A stretch of 64,000 bases of DNA, from positions 1-64,000 of the forward strand of contig NZ_AUWR01000052.1 of assembly GCF_000455125.1 (NCBI RefSeq), given 5' to 3'. Of this stretch, positions 15,546 to 24,081 are shown piece after piece. This DNA is from Mycobacterium sp. UM_WGJ (lineage in GTDB: Bacteria; Actinomycetota; Actinomycetes; Mycobacteriales; Mycobacteriaceae). Made by a program: the position numbers and the translations under genes. The notes under the pieces were generated by a model. That model was not told the DNA's origin. It worked only from the letters and a program-made list of their open reading frames with translations, and ran no database searches. Position 1 is the first letter of the stretch; each line of letters opens with the position of its first letter.

Positions 15546-17046
15546 CTCGCGGCGACCCGGCCTCTGGCGTACCTGGTCGCTGAGGGCGCGGCTGCTGGCC
15601 GGTCAGATCGTGCTGCTCACCGTGGCCTGCCTCGGTATCGGCGCGGTGACGGAGCTGGCCCTCTACCAGTATCTGGTAGCTCAACTCGACCATCAGCTCT
15701 CCGACGCCGCGCGCCGCTCGGCGCGGCTACACGGTCAGCCCCTGCCGCCGCTCGCGCACCGACACCACCGGCCACGGCCGGGGCCCGGCCCGGACTTCCT
15801 GGACGCGCCGGGCCAGCCGGCCGGCATGGTCGGTGCCGTGATGGCAGGCCGGACCGCTCCCGGCGCCGGCCAGGACGTCGAGGCTGGGTATCTGAGCATC
15901 TCGGGTCAGCGCGAGGAGCTGAGTGCTTCCGCCACAACACGATTGACCGATGTGTCGGCCGGAGAGCCGCCGGTGACGCGGCGTCTCGATGGCGTGGGCC
16001 GCTACCGGGTGGTCGCCACCGCCGCTCGCCGCGGTGACGACGTGATCGTCACCGGGCTGCCGCTGGCCGGGGTGGACGACACCATGGTCCGGGTGCTGCT
16101 GATCTTCGGGCTGGTCACCCTGTTCGCGGTGGCCGCGGTGGCCACCGCCGGCAGTGTGGTGATCCGGCGGGCACTGACCCCGCTGCGCCGCGTCGCACAG
16201 ACCGCCGGCGAAGTCGCCGGCCTGCCGTTGGATCGCGGTGAGGCGACGCTGCCGGTGCGGGTCGCCGAATCCGACGCGAACCCCCGCACCGAGGTCGGAC
16301 AACTGGGCGCCGCGGTCAACCGGATGCTCGACCACATCGCCGCCGCGCTGTCGACCCGCCAGGACAGCGAGACCCGGGTGCGTCAGTTCGTCGCCGACGC
16401 GAGTCATGAGCTGCGCACGCCGCTGACTGCGATTCGCGGTTACACCGAATTGGCGCAACGCATTCCGGTATCCGACGGTGCGGACTCGCAAGCCCTGGCT
16501 CACGCGTTGAGCCGGGTGCAGTCCGAGACCGAGCGGATGACGCAGCTGGTCGAAGACCTGCTGCTGCTGGCGCGCCTGGACTCCGGCCGTCCGCTGGAGC
16601 ACGAACAGGTGGACCTGTCCCGAATGGCGGTCGACACGGTCAGCGACGCCCACGTCGGGGGCCCGGACCACCAGTGGCGACTCGAGCTGCCCGACGAGCC
16701 GGTGACGGTGCCCGGTGACGCGGCCCGGTTGCACCAGGTGGTGGCCAACCTGCTGACCAACGCCCGCGTCCACACCGGCCCGGGAACCGTGGTGACCCTT
16801 CGGTTGGGTGTCGACGGGGGTGAGGCCGTGCTCAGCGTCACCGATGACGGCCCGGGCATCCCCGCGGAGTTCCTGCCGGAGATCTTCCAGCGGTTTGCCC
16901 GCGGGGACACCTCCCGCTCGCGCAAGGGCGGCAGCACCGGGCTCGGGCTGGCGATCGCCGCGGCGGTGGTCCGGGCGCACCGCGGGACCATCGAGGTCAC
17001 CAGCGAGCCCGGCCGTACCGCGTTCACCGTGCGGCTGCCCCGCTAG
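15523..17046 (+). CDS. Sensor histidine kinase TcrY
   Basis: A 507-residue membrane sensor kinase paired with TcrX. An N-terminal helix (LLAGQIVLLTVACLGIGAV) and a second near residue 195 flank an extracytoplasmic sensor of about 140 residues that is rich in Pro, His and Arg (LAHRHHRPRPGPG), possibly metal-binding. A HAMP segment (RRALTPLRRVAQTAGEVA) follows. The H box DASHELRTPLTAIRGY holds the phospho-accepting His; the ATPase part has NLLTNARVHT, DDGPGIP and GSTGLGLAIA. The ATG used overlaps tcrX by 23 nt; a GTG three codons earlier is possible. Confidence 0.92.
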   Translation: MCSSRLGNSRRPGLWRTWSLRARLLAGQIVLLTVACLGIGAVTELALYQYLVAQLDHQLSDAARRSARLHGQPLPPLAHRHHRPRPGPGPDFLDAPGQPAGMVGAVMAGRTAPGAGQDVEAGYLSISGQREELSASATTRLTDVSAGEPPVTRRLDGVGRYRVVATAARRGDDVIVTGLPLAGVDDTMVRVLLIFGLVTLFAVAAVATAGSVVIRRALTPLRRVAQTAGEVAGLPLDRGEATLPVRVAESDANPRTEVGQLGAAVNRMLDHIAAALSTRQDSETRVRQFVADASHELRTPLTAIRGYTELAQRIPVSDGADSQALAHALSRVQSETERMTQLVEDLLLLARLDSGRPLEHEQVDLSRMAVDTVSDAHVGGPDHQWRLELPDEPVTVPGDAARLHQVVANLLTNARVHTGPGTVVTLRLGVDGGEAVLSVTDDGPGIPAEFLPEIFQRFARGDTSRSRKGGSTGLGLAIAAAVVRAHRGTIEVTSEPGRTAFTVRLPR

Positions 17047-17065
17047 GCCCGTTTTTTCCGCGAGG

Positions 17066-17117
17066 GAGCGTGTTTGTACGGCAACACGCCGGTTTTGACG
17101 TACAACCGTGCACGCTC
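17066..17117. repeat. Extended imperfect palindrome (REP-like)
   Basis: GAGCGTG and TTTGTACG on the left pair with CGTACAA and CACGCTC on the right, with a 5-nt bulge, and the inner GGCAA pairs with TTTTG. The element sits 20 nt after the tcrY stop, beside a TTTTTT run at 17052-17057. I recall very similar palindromes scattered between genes in other mycobacteria, so it may be a member of a dispersed family and also act as a terminator. Confidence 0.55.
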
Positions 17118-17160
17118 GCCCCCGGGTTTGCACCCGCCGCGCGGCGGGTAGGCGAACCGC

Positions 17161-17307
17161 ATGAATCCAGAACTGCCACCCGAACCGGGCCGGCCGGCAG
17201 AGCCGCCGGAGCGACTGGTGCCCGCGGACCCACCGGAACGACTGGCGCCCGCCGAGGTGCCCGAGCGGCTGGTTCCCGAAGACCCGCCCGACTCACCGGA
17301 GAAGTGA
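17161..17307 (+). CDS. Possible 48-residue Pro/Glu-rich peptide
   Basis: A short open frame encoding an acidic peptide built from repeats of the form PxERLxP (PPERLVPAD, PPERLAPAE, VPERLVPED) and ending in PDSPEK. A GGGTAGGCG stretch about 7 nt before the ATG could serve as a ribosome site. The regular repeat suggests selection on the protein, but simple GC-rich repeats can give the same look. No family recognised. It lies alone between tcrY and the alkylsulfatase gene. Confidence 0.3.
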   Translation: MNPELPPEPGRPAEPPERLVPADPPERLAPAEVPERLVPEDPPDSPEK

Positions 17308-17501
17308 CCCATGCGTGCTGAAGAAGGCGACGAATCCCGCCGCTCCGTCCGACACCAGCCCACGAGGCCCGGGAGACCCGCGACCGCGTCGCCCGCCCGT
17401 CGTGGCCGACGCGGCTGCGTAACGCACTGACCTCGCTGCGCCGGCGCCACTAACGCGCGAACCCGCCTCGCGGCACAGCGTCGGGTGGCAAGCTGGGCGC
17501 C

Positions 17502-19370
17502 ATGGAAAACCAGCCGGTGAGTGCAACGATCGAAGCTGCCCACGCCGAGCACCGCAAAGCGCTGCCTTTCAGTGACACAACAGATTTCGCCGATGCAGAC
17601 CGGGGCTTCATCGCCGCACTGACGCCGTGCGTCATCACCGCCGCCGACGGCCGGGTGGTCTGGGACAACGACAGCTACAACTTCCTCGCCGGAGAGCCGC
17701 CGACGTCGGTGCATCCGTCGTTGTGGCGCCAGTCCCAATTGGCGGCCAAGCAAGGCCTCTACGAAGTGGTCGAGGGCATCTATCAGATCCGTGGCTTCGA
17801 CCTGTCCAACATCACCTTCGTCGAGGGCGAGACCGGCGTCATCGTCATCGACCCGCTGATCTCCACCGAGGTTGCCGCCGCAGCGCTGGCGTTTTACCGC
17901 GAACACCGTGGGAATCGTGCGGTCAGCGCCGTTATTTATACCCACAGCCACGTCGACCATTTCGGCGGTGTGCTGGGCGTGACCTCGCAGGCCGACGTCG
18001 ATGCCGGCCGGGTGGCCGTTCTCGCCCCCGAGGATTTCGTCGAACATGCGGTGTCCGAGAACGTCTACGCCGGTACCGCGATGACACGGCGTGCCGCCTA
18101 CATGTACGGCACTGTGCTGGCGCGCGGTCCGCAGGGGCAGGTCGGCTGCGGCCTGGGCCAGAACACCTCGACCGGGGAGGTGTCCGTCATCGTCCCGACC
18201 ATCGACATCTCCCGCACCGGCGAGACTCATGTGATCGACGGTGTGCAGATCGAATTCCAGATGGCGCCGGGCACCGAGGCGCCGGCAGAGATGCACTTCT
18301 ACTTCCCGCAATTCCGGGCGCTGTGCATGGCCGAGAACGCCACCCACAACCAGCACAACCTGCTGACGCTGCGCGGGGCGCTGGTCCGCGACCCGCGTGC
18401 CTGGGCCGGATACCTCACCGAGGCCATCGACACCTTCGCCGGGCGGGCCGATGTCGTCTTCGCCTCGCACCACTGGCCGACGTGGGGCACCGAGCAGATC
18501 GCGGAATTCCTCGGCCTGCAGCGCGATCTGTACGCCTACCTGCATGACCAGACACTGCGGCTGCTCAACCGCGGCTTCACCGGAGTCGAGATCGCCGAAC
18601 AGTTCCAGCTGCCGCCCGCCCTGGAGAACGCCTGGCACGCCCGCGGCTACTACGGCTCGGTGAGCCACAACGTCAAGGCCGTCTACCAGCGGTATCTGGG
18701 CTGGTTCGACGGCAACCCGGCCCGGTTGTGGCCGCACCCGCCCGAAGCGCTGGGACCCCGCTACACCGCGGCGCTGGGCGGCGTGGACCGCGTCGTCGAG
18801 CTGGCCGAAGCGGCCTTCAACGACGGTGATTTCCGTTGGGCGGCAACCCTGCTCGACCATGCGATGTTCACCGACGCCGACCACGCCGGCGCGCGCAGGC
18901 TCTACGCCGACACACTGGAACAGCTGGCCTACGGCGCGGAGAACGCCACCTGGCGCAACTTCTTCCTCTCCGGCGCCACCGAGTTGCGCACCGGCAACTT
19001 CGGCACCCCCACCCGGGTCGCCTCGATGGCGCTGCTGTCTCAGCTCAGCGCCGAGCAACTCTTCGACAGTCTGGCGATCCGGATCAACGGGCCGCGGGCC
19101 TGGGAGCTGGCGCTGGCCCTGGATGTCTCGTTCGCCGACACCGGGGTCAACTATCGCCTCACCCTGCGCAACGGGGTGCTGGTGCACCGCAAGACGCCGG
19201 CCGACCCGGACAGCGCGGACGTCACCGTCACGGCGCCCACCAAGCTGGCACTGCTGGCGGCGCTGCTGGGCAACGGCGGACTGGAGGTCTCCGGCGACTC
19301 GAGCGCCTGGGCGCACCTGCTCGGTGCACTGGACAACCCCGACCCGAACTTCAACATCGTCACCCCGTGA
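17502..19370 (+). CDS. Alkyl sulfatase, metallo-beta-lactamase fold (Rv3762c-like)
   Basis: A 622-residue SdsA1/BDS1-type alkylsulfatase. The zinc site is THSHVDHFGG (His148, His150, Asp152, His153), with further ligands in MAENATHNQHN and ASHHWPTWG. After the catalytic domain come the dimerisation region (residues about 390-480) and a C-terminal SCP2-like sterol-carrier domain that feeds the alkyl chain in. It releases sulfate from alkyl sulfates such as SDS to give the alcohol. No signal peptide is obvious, unlike Pseudomonas SdsA1, so it is probably cytoplasmic. Likely ortholog of Rv3762c (about 626 aa). Confidence 0.93.
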   Translation: MENQPVSATIEAAHAEHRKALPFSDTTDFADADRGFIAALTPCVITAADGRVVWDNDSYNFLAGEPPTSVHPSLWRQSQLAAKQGLYEVVEGIYQIRGFDLSNITFVEGETGVIVIDPLISTEVAAAALAFYREHRGNRAVSAVIYTHSHVDHFGGVLGVTSQADVDAGRVAVLAPEDFVEHAVSENVYAGTAMTRRAAYMYGTVLARGPQGQVGCGLGQNTSTGEVSVIVPTIDISRTGETHVIDGVQIEFQMAPGTEAPAEMHFYFPQFRALCMAENATHNQHNLLTLRGALVRDPRAWAGYLTEAIDTFAGRADVVFASHHWPTWGTEQIAEFLGLQRDLYAYLHDQTLRLLNRGFTGVEIAEQFQLPPALENAWHARGYYGSVSHNVKAVYQRYLGWFDGNPARLWPHPPEALGPRYTAALGGVDRVVELAEAAFNDGDFRWAATLLDHAMFTDADHAGARRLYADTLEQLAYGAENATWRNFFLSGATELRTGNFGTPTRVASMALLSQLSAEQLFDSLAIRINGPRAWELALALDVSFADTGVNYRLTLRNGVLVHRKTPADPDSADVTVTAPTKLALLAALLGNGGLEVSGDSSAWAHLLGALDNPDPNFNIVTP

Positions 19371-19404
19371 GGCCGGGCCGAACTGGCACCTTAGGGTGGC
19401 AGAC

Positions 19405-20016
19405 GTGCAGTTGCTGCTGATCCGCCATGCCCTCCCGCTGCGCAGCGAGTACGGCCAGGGCTCGGACCCCGAGCTGTCCGAGACCGGCTTCGCTCAGGCG
19501 CAGCGCCTGCCGGACGCGCTGACCCGGTTCCCGATCACCCGGCTGGTCAGCAGCCCGCAGCGTCGTGCGATCCAGACCGCTGAGCCGCTGGCCGCGCGGC
19601 TCGGGCACAGCGTCGACATCGATGAGCGGTTCGCCGAGTACGACCGCGACCTGGCCGGCTACCTGCCCATCGAACAGCTGCGTACCGAGCGGCCCCAGGA
19701 CTGGGCCCGGATGGCGCAGGGGCACCTGCCCGCCGACGTCGACGAGGCCGCGTTCTGCGCCCGAGTCGCTGACGCGGTGGCCGACGTGGTGGCCGGCTCC
19801 GCGCCCGACGACACGGTCGCGGTGTTCAGTCACGGCGGCGTGATCAACGTGATCTTGCACCAGGTTCTGGGCACGCAGCGGTTGCTGTCGTTTCCCATCG
19901 ACTACGTATCGATCACCCGACTGCTGTACTCGCGCTCAGGGCAGGCCGCGGTGGCAGCCACCAACGGCACCGAGCATGTCTGGGACCTGCTCCCGCGCAA
20001 TCAGGCCCGGTTCTGA
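19405..20016 (+). CDS. Histidine phosphatase (phosphoglycerate mutase-like)
   Basis: A 203-residue histidine-phosphatase-family protein. The nucleophile motif is RHALP at residues 7-11 (RHG is the common form), with SSPQRRAIQTAEPLA supplying the second phosphate-binding Arg, and the second catalytic His in FSHGGVINV. It removes phosphate from a small metabolite; the specificity is unknown. The GTG start follows AGGGTGG by 5 nt. It converges with the LapA gene, one base apart. Confidence 0.88.
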   Translation: MQLLLIRHALPLRSEYGQGSDPELSETGFAQAQRLPDALTRFPITRLVSSPQRRAIQTAEPLAARLGHSVDIDERFAEYDRDLAGYLPIEQLRTERPQDWARMAQGHLPADVDEAAFCARVADAVADVVAGSAPDDTVAVFSHGGVINVILHQVLGTQRLLSFPIDYVSITRLLYSRSGQAAVAATNGTEHVWDLLPRNQARF

Positions 20017-20017
20017 T

Positions 20018-20353
20018 CTACCGCTGAGCCGCCAGGGACTTCTTGGCGGCGCGCCGCAACTGATAGATCCGCGCGGTACCGACCAGGGCGGTCACCAGCC
20101 CGCCGCAGATCGCCGCCAGCAGGATGGCCACTCCCGCGGGCAGGCTCCACGTCCAGGTCAAAAACGCCAGGTCGACCGGACCGGTGTTCTGGGTGATGAA
20201 CACCAGCAACACGATCAGGACCAGAAAACCGGCGATCAGTGCGGTCCACAGCGCGCCGGCGCGGGTCAACGGCATCGTCGCCGCGGGCGGCGGCGGAGGG
20301 CTGCTGGTTTCGCCCTGATGGGGGTCGATGGGCACGCTCGGGTCGCTGCTCAT
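20018..20353 (-). CDS. LapA/DUF1049 domain membrane protein
   Basis: A 111-residue protein with a Pro-rich cytoplasmic start (residues 1-25), two transmembrane helices (about 34-53 and 67-90) and a basic tail IYQLRRAAKKSLAAQR. The pattern matches the LapA/DUF1049 family, which in E. coli helps lipopolysaccharide assembly; the role in mycobacteria is not established. The QNTGPVDLAFLTWTW stretch between the helices is the conserved core. It stands alone and converges with the phosphatase gene. Confidence 0.85.
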   Translation of the reverse strand: MSSDPSVPIDPHQGETSSPPPPPAATMPLTRAGALWTALIAGFLVLIVLLVFITQNTGPVDLAFLTWTWSLPAGVAILLAAICGGLVTALVGTARIYQLRRAAKKSLAAQR

Positions 20354-20457
20354 GTGGCTATCTTGCCGCGTGGGATCCAGAAATCAATGAGTTCCGGTGA
20401 GTTTGCGCACCGGGGGTCGTGACTGCGGATCGGTGGCCGGTCGCTTACGGTGGATCG

Positions 20458-21054
20458 GTGAGTGCAGCCCCGTCCGGCCAGTGGCCGGCGATTCTGACCT
20501 GGCGGGCGCCCGACGCCCCCCGGATGGAATCGGTACGTGTGCAGCTATCCGGCAACCGGATCAGGGCCAATGGCCGAATCGTGGCCGGGGCCACCGCCGA
20601 CCACCCGGCGTTCGGCGTCTATTACGACCTGCACACCGATGAGTCCGGCGCCACCAAACGGTTGGGGCTGACCGTCTCGCTCGCCGAACGGGAACGCCAG
20701 CTGGTGATCGCCCGCGACGAAGAGAACATGTGGCTGGTCACTGACGCCCGGGGACAGTCCCGCGCAGGCTATGACGGTTCCCTGGACATCGACATGCTGT
20801 TCAGCCCGTTCTTCAACACCTTGCCGATCCGGCGGGCCCGGCTGCACGAGCGGGCGGCGGCGATCACCTTGCCCACCCTGTACCTGAACCTGCCCGACAT
20901 GTCGGTGGTGGCGGCGACCGCCAGCTACAGCAGTGCCGAGACGCGTCCGGGTATCAAGGTGATCACGCCGGGCACCGACCCCGGAGGCACCACCGTCACC
21001 GTGGATGCCGACGGTTTCGTCATCGACTATCCCGGGTTGGCAACGCGGATCTGA
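20458..21054 (+). CDS. Putative glycolipid-binding protein
   Basis: A 198-residue protein of the putative glycolipid-binding family (PF06475). It shows the typical opening [18 protein letters not shown], then a long run of beta strands with [21 protein letters not shown] in the middle (given here in part) and FNTLPIRR near residue 125. The family is shaped like a beta barrel and its role is unproven. The GTG start is chosen because homologs begin just before WPAIL; an upstream in-frame GTG at 20419 is less likely. Its end overlaps the tyrA end by 35 bp. Confidence 0.85.
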   Translation: MSAAPSGQWPAILTWRAPDAPRMESVRVQLSGNRIRANGRIVAGATADHPAFGVYYDLHTDESGATKRLGLTVSLAERERQLVIARDEENMWLVTDARGQSRAGYDGSLDIDMLFSPFFNTLPIRRARLHERAAAITLPTLYLNLPDMSVVAATASYSSAETRPGIKVITPGTDPGGTTVTVDADGFVIDYPGLATRI

Positions 21055-21988
21055 TCACGCCGCCGGCCCGGCCGGCAGCGGCCAGTTCCCGGCGCCAATC
21101 CTTTGCGCCGACGACGACCGTGACGATCTCGCTGCGGGGGAAATTGTCGTAGCGCGTGCGGGCGGCGTGCCCATGGTTGACCAGTTCGGCCACCGAATCG
21201 GAGGCCGACAGCGAATCGCGCGCGTCGGCCAACAGCGCGATCACGCGATCCAGCGCCGGCAGCAGCCGCTGCCAGTTGGCCTCACACATCGCCCGGACCA
21301 GATCCGGTGCTGTTCCGGCCACCCGGGTGCCGTCGCGGAAGGACCCGGCGGCCAGTGCGAACGCCAGCGGTACGTCGGCCGCGGTCACCGCCAGCGCCTC
21401 AGCCATCAGATGCGGCAGATGAGAGATCGCGGCCGCGGCCGCGTCGTGTTCCTCTGAGCGGGCCGGTACCGCCAGCGATCCGCAGTCCAGAATCAGGTCC
21501 AGTACCTCAGCGAACACCCCCGGGTCCACGTGGTCGTCCACGCTGATCACCCAGGGTGCGCCCTGGAACAGATCGGCATGCCCGGCCGGCCAACCGGAGT
21601 GGGCGGTCCCGGCCATGGGATGACCGCCGACGAAGCGAGCCTGCAGTCCCGCGGCGGTGATCTCGTCGAGCACCGGGCTCTTGACGCTGGTGACGTCGGT
21701 CAGGGGGCATTCGGGTGCCAGCCGGCTGATGGGGCCGAGCAGCATCGGCAGCGCCGGCACCGGGACGGCGATCACGATCAGCGCACCGGTCGCCGAGGCG
21801 CGCTTCAGGACGGTTTCCAGCTCGGTGGTGGCGTCGAATCCGTCGGCGACGGCGGCGTTCACCCCGTCGGCCGACCTGTTGTAGCCGAACGTCGTCCGGC
21901 CTGCCGCCGCGGCCGCGCGCAGCACCGAACCGCCGATCAGGCCGAGTCCCAAAACGCACACCGGAGTTTTCACTGTGCTTACTGCCAC
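21020..21988 (-). CDS. Prephenate dehydrogenase TyrA
   Basis: A 322-residue prephenate dehydrogenase: NAD-dependent oxidative decarboxylation of prephenate to 4-hydroxyphenylpyruvate in tyrosine synthesis. The nucleotide-binding motif GLGLIGGS is near the start; [10 protein letters not shown] and the [14 protein letters not shown] segment hold the catalytic and substrate-binding His and Ser; the C-terminal helical dimer domain has [11 protein letters not shown] and [15 protein letters not shown]. It corresponds to Rv3754 (301 aa). The start is ambiguous between GTG 21988 and GTG 21973. No regulatory ACT domain is present in the 322 residues. Confidence 0.93.
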   Translation of the reverse strand: MAVSTVKTPVCVLGLGLIGGSVLRAAAAAGRTTFGYNRSADGVNAAVADGFDATTELETVLKRASATGALIVIAVPVPALPMLLGPISRLAPECPLTDVTSVKSPVLDEITAAGLQARFVGGHPMAGTAHSGWPAGHADLFQGAPWVISVDDHVDPGVFAEVLDLILDCGSLAVPARSEEHDAAAAAISHLPHLMAEALAVTAADVPLAFALAAGSFRDGTRVAGTAPDLVRAMCEANWQRLLPALDRVIALLADARDSLSASDSVAELVNHGHAARTRYDNFPRSEIVTVVVGAKDWRRELAAAGRAGGVIRSALPTRDSR

Positions 21989-22045
21989 CTGTCCAGGTTG
22001 GCACACGCTGGTCAAGGGCGTAAGCGGCGACTACCGTAGGCGCCC

Positions 22046-22567
22046 ATGGGAGCACAGAGCTCGTCTGCACCGGGCCGGCCGGCCGAGACGCTGGACGGCT
22101 TCGGAGTGGCTGTTGTGCGTGAAGACGGCAAATGGCGTTGCACGTCGATGCGTGCTGCGGCCCTTACCAGTCTTTCCACAGCAGAGACCGAGCTACGTGA
22201 ACTGCGCAGCGCCGGAGCTGTATTCGGCCTGATCAATGTCGACCACGAGTTCTTCGTGATCATTCGTCCGGGCCCGGCCGGCACTCGGCTGTTGCTTTCG
22301 GATGCCACCGCGGCCCTGGACTATGACCTAGCCGACGAGGTGCTCGAGGAGATCGACGCCGACATCGACGCCGACGACTTGGAGGACGCCGATCCTTTCG
22401 AAGAGGGCGATCTGGGCGTGCTGTCCGACATCGGCCTGCCCGCTGCGGTGCTCGGCGTCATTCTCGACGAGTCCGATCTGGCCGTCGACGAGCAGTTGCA
22501 CCGCATCGCCAACGAGATGGGATTCGACGAGCAGCTCACCGCGGCGATGCCGCGACGCAGTCGGTGA
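22046..22567 (+). CDS. tRNA adenosine deaminase-associated protein
   Basis: A 173-residue acidic protein, ortholog of Rv3753c and of the actinobacterial family always found before tadA. The N-terminal half (GFGVAVVREDGKWRC... ELRSAGAVFGLINVDHEFFVIIR) is a compact beta domain; the second half has the very acidic stretch EEIDADIDADDLEDADPFEE and then LDESDLAVDEQLHRIANEMGF. The overlap of its TGA with the GTG of tadA (GTGA) suggests translation coupling and probably a physical partnership. Its biochemical role is not known. Confidence 0.9.
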   Translation: MGAQSSSAPGRPAETLDGFGVAVVREDGKWRCTSMRAAALTSLSTAETELRELRSAGAVFGLINVDHEFFVIIRPGPAGTRLLLSDATAALDYDLADEVLEEIDADIDADDLEDADPFEEGDLGVLSDIGLPAAVLGVILDESDLAVDEQLHRIANEMGFDEQLTAAMPRRSR

Positions 22568-23031
22568 GCGGCCCGCTCACCGACGAGGACCTGATCCGCG
22601 CGGCCCTGGCGGCCGCCGGCCAGGCCGGTCCCCGCGACGTGCCGGTCGGTGCGGTGCTGGTCGGTCCCGACGGCACTGTGCTGGCGCAGGCGGCCAATGC
22701 GCGCGAAGCTCTGGGCGATCCGACCGCGCACGCCGAGCTGCTGGCCATCCGCGCTGCCGCCGCCGTCCTCGGTGACGGATGGCGGCTGACCGGCGCGACG
22801 CTGGCCGTCACCCTGGAGCCCTGCACCATGTGCGCGGGGGCGCTGGTGGCCGCGCGGGTGGAACGGCTGGTGTTCGGGGCCTTCGAGCCCAAGACCGGAG
22901 CGGTCGGTTCACTGTGGGACGTGGTGCGGGATCGCCGGCTCAATCATCGCCCGCAGGTCCGTGGCGGAGTGCTCGCCGCCGAGTGTGCTGCACCACTGGA
23001 AGCGTTCTTCGCCCGGCAGCGATTGGGCTGA
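22564..23031 (+). CDS. tRNA(adenine34) deaminase TadA
   Basis: A 155-residue cytidine-deaminase-fold enzyme that converts A34 to inosine in tRNA-Arg(ACG); that tRNA lies at 9268-9340. Zinc ligands and catalytic Glu are visible: H56-A57-E58 and P86-C87-T-M-C90. VPVGAVLV near residue 24 and the DGWRLTGATL strand are also typical. The length is normal. It ends 29 nt before tRNA-Ser(CGA). A free nucleobase deaminase is the alternative, but the pairing with the associated-protein gene favours TadA. Confidence 0.93.
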   Translation: MSGPLTDEDLIRAALAAAGQAGPRDVPVGAVLVGPDGTVLAQAANAREALGDPTAHAELLAIRAAAAVLGDGWRLTGATLAVTLEPCTMCAGALVAARVERLVFGAFEPKTGAVGSLWDVVRDRRLNHRPQVRGGVLAAECAAPLEAFFARQRLG

Positions 23032-23060
23032 TGGCCCCCTCGTTGGGTACGCTGTCCCGC

Positions 23061-23148
23061 GGTGGCGTGTCCGAGCGGCCTAAGGAGCACGCCTCGAAAG
23101 CGTGTGTGGGGTAACCCCCCACCGAGGGTTCAAATCCCTCCGCCACCG
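23061..23148 (+). tRNA. tRNA-Ser(CGA)
   Basis: A class II tRNA with acceptor stem GGTGGCG/CGCCACC and discriminator G. The anticodon stem closes the loop CTCGAAA, giving anticodon CGA for UCG codons. The long variable arm (TGGGGTAACCCCCCA region) marks a serine tRNA. A TACGCT at 23048-23053 is a likely -10 box placing the transcription start at about 23060. Confidence 0.97.
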
Positions 23149-23182
23149 CCACATGATGAGTCGCCTCATCAGTTACGGATTG

Positions 23183-23204
23183 CCCCGGCTTCGGCCGGGG
23201 TTTT
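23183..23204 (+). terminator. Intrinsic terminator after tRNA-Ser(CGA)
   Basis: CCCCGGC, the stable tetraloop TTCG and GCCGGGG, followed at once by TTTT and a T-rich run. It lies 34 nt after the tRNA. Confidence 0.9.
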
Positions 23205-23288
23205 CTGTTTGTGGTGCCACCTCGTGGCCGGGCTGATGCTTCGCCACCGATACCATCTGCGGGGTAGGGGGCTGGCAATTAGGGAACA

Positions 23289-24053
23289 GTGGCTGCTGCA
23301 ATGAAATTGCCAGGTAAGGACCGCTTCGATGAGATAGCGCGGGGGCTGGACCAGGGTCTGTCAACCGGGGCTTTCCTGCTGCTGGATCGCGACCTGCGGA
23401 TCCGGGCGGTGAGCGCGGAATACGAGCGGATATCGCTGCGCCGACGCACCGAGCTGCTGGGCGACTTCCTGTTCGACGCCTTTCCGGAGAACCCCGGTGA
23501 CCCGCAAGCCAATGGCAGATCGAATCTCGAGGCGTCGCTGGAGACCGCGATGCGCACGGGTCATCCGCACCGGATGTGGCTGCAGCGTTACGACGTTCGC
23601 GACGATCTGCGCACTCCCGATAAGTTCGTGCCGAAGGTGTGGAAGCCCTGGAATGAGCCGCTGCTCGACCACGGCGAGCTGTTAGGGGCGGTGCACCACG
23701 TCGAGCCGGTCACGCAGGTCCAGCAGGCGGTTGCCACGATGCAGCGCGCCCTTGAAAACGGTGCGTGCTGGTCGCCGGCAGAGCTGCTGCGGGTCTTGAG
23801 CGCGGTCAGCGCCACCGAGAACGCGCACCACCACGAACAACGACAAGCCTTGGTCCGTGAGGCCGAGCAACTACAGCGCGCCATCGAGAGCCGCGACACG
23901 ATCGGCCAGGCCAAAGGCGCGTTGATGGAGCGGTACGACATCGACGCCACGACCGCCTTCAACCTGCTGGTGAAGATTTCGCAGGACACCAACACGCCGG
24001 TGGCTCAGGTCGCCCGCAAGCTCATCAGGAACGATCGCTCGGATCAGCGCTGA
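23289..24053 (+). CDS. PAS-ANTAR domain regulator
   Basis: A 254-residue protein with an N-terminal PAS-like sensor (residues about 20-140; FLLLDRDLRIRAVSAEYER) and, after a helical linker rich in Gln and Glu, a C-terminal ANTAR domain (residues about 195-250; QAKGALMERYDIDATTAF). ANTAR domains bind paired hairpins in nascent RNA and prevent termination. A GTG start follows AGGGA closely; an ATG at 23301 is an alternative. The target RNA is not evident. The convergent formate/nitrite channel gene is its only close partner, so a link to nitrogen metabolism is a guess. Confidence 0.88.
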   Translation: MAAAMKLPGKDRFDEIARGLDQGLSTGAFLLLDRDLRIRAVSAEYERISLRRRTELLGDFLFDAFPENPGDPQANGRSNLEASLETAMRTGHPHRMWLQRYDVRDDLRTPDKFVPKVWKPWNEPLLDHGELLGAVHHVEPVTQVQQAVATMQRALENGACWSPAELLRVLSAVSATENAHHHEQRQALVREAEQLQRAIESRDTIGQAKGALMERYDIDATTAFNLLVKISQDTNTPVAQVARKLIRNDRSDQR

Positions 24054-24081
24054 TCACCGCGGCCGGTCCGGGTGTGCGCCG

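Noticed and set aside
17043-19316. A 757-codon open frame on the minus strand
   Set aside because: It is the antisense shadow of the alkylsulfatase gene, with no family resemblance and an excess of Arg/Gly/Pro typical of high-GC antisense frames.
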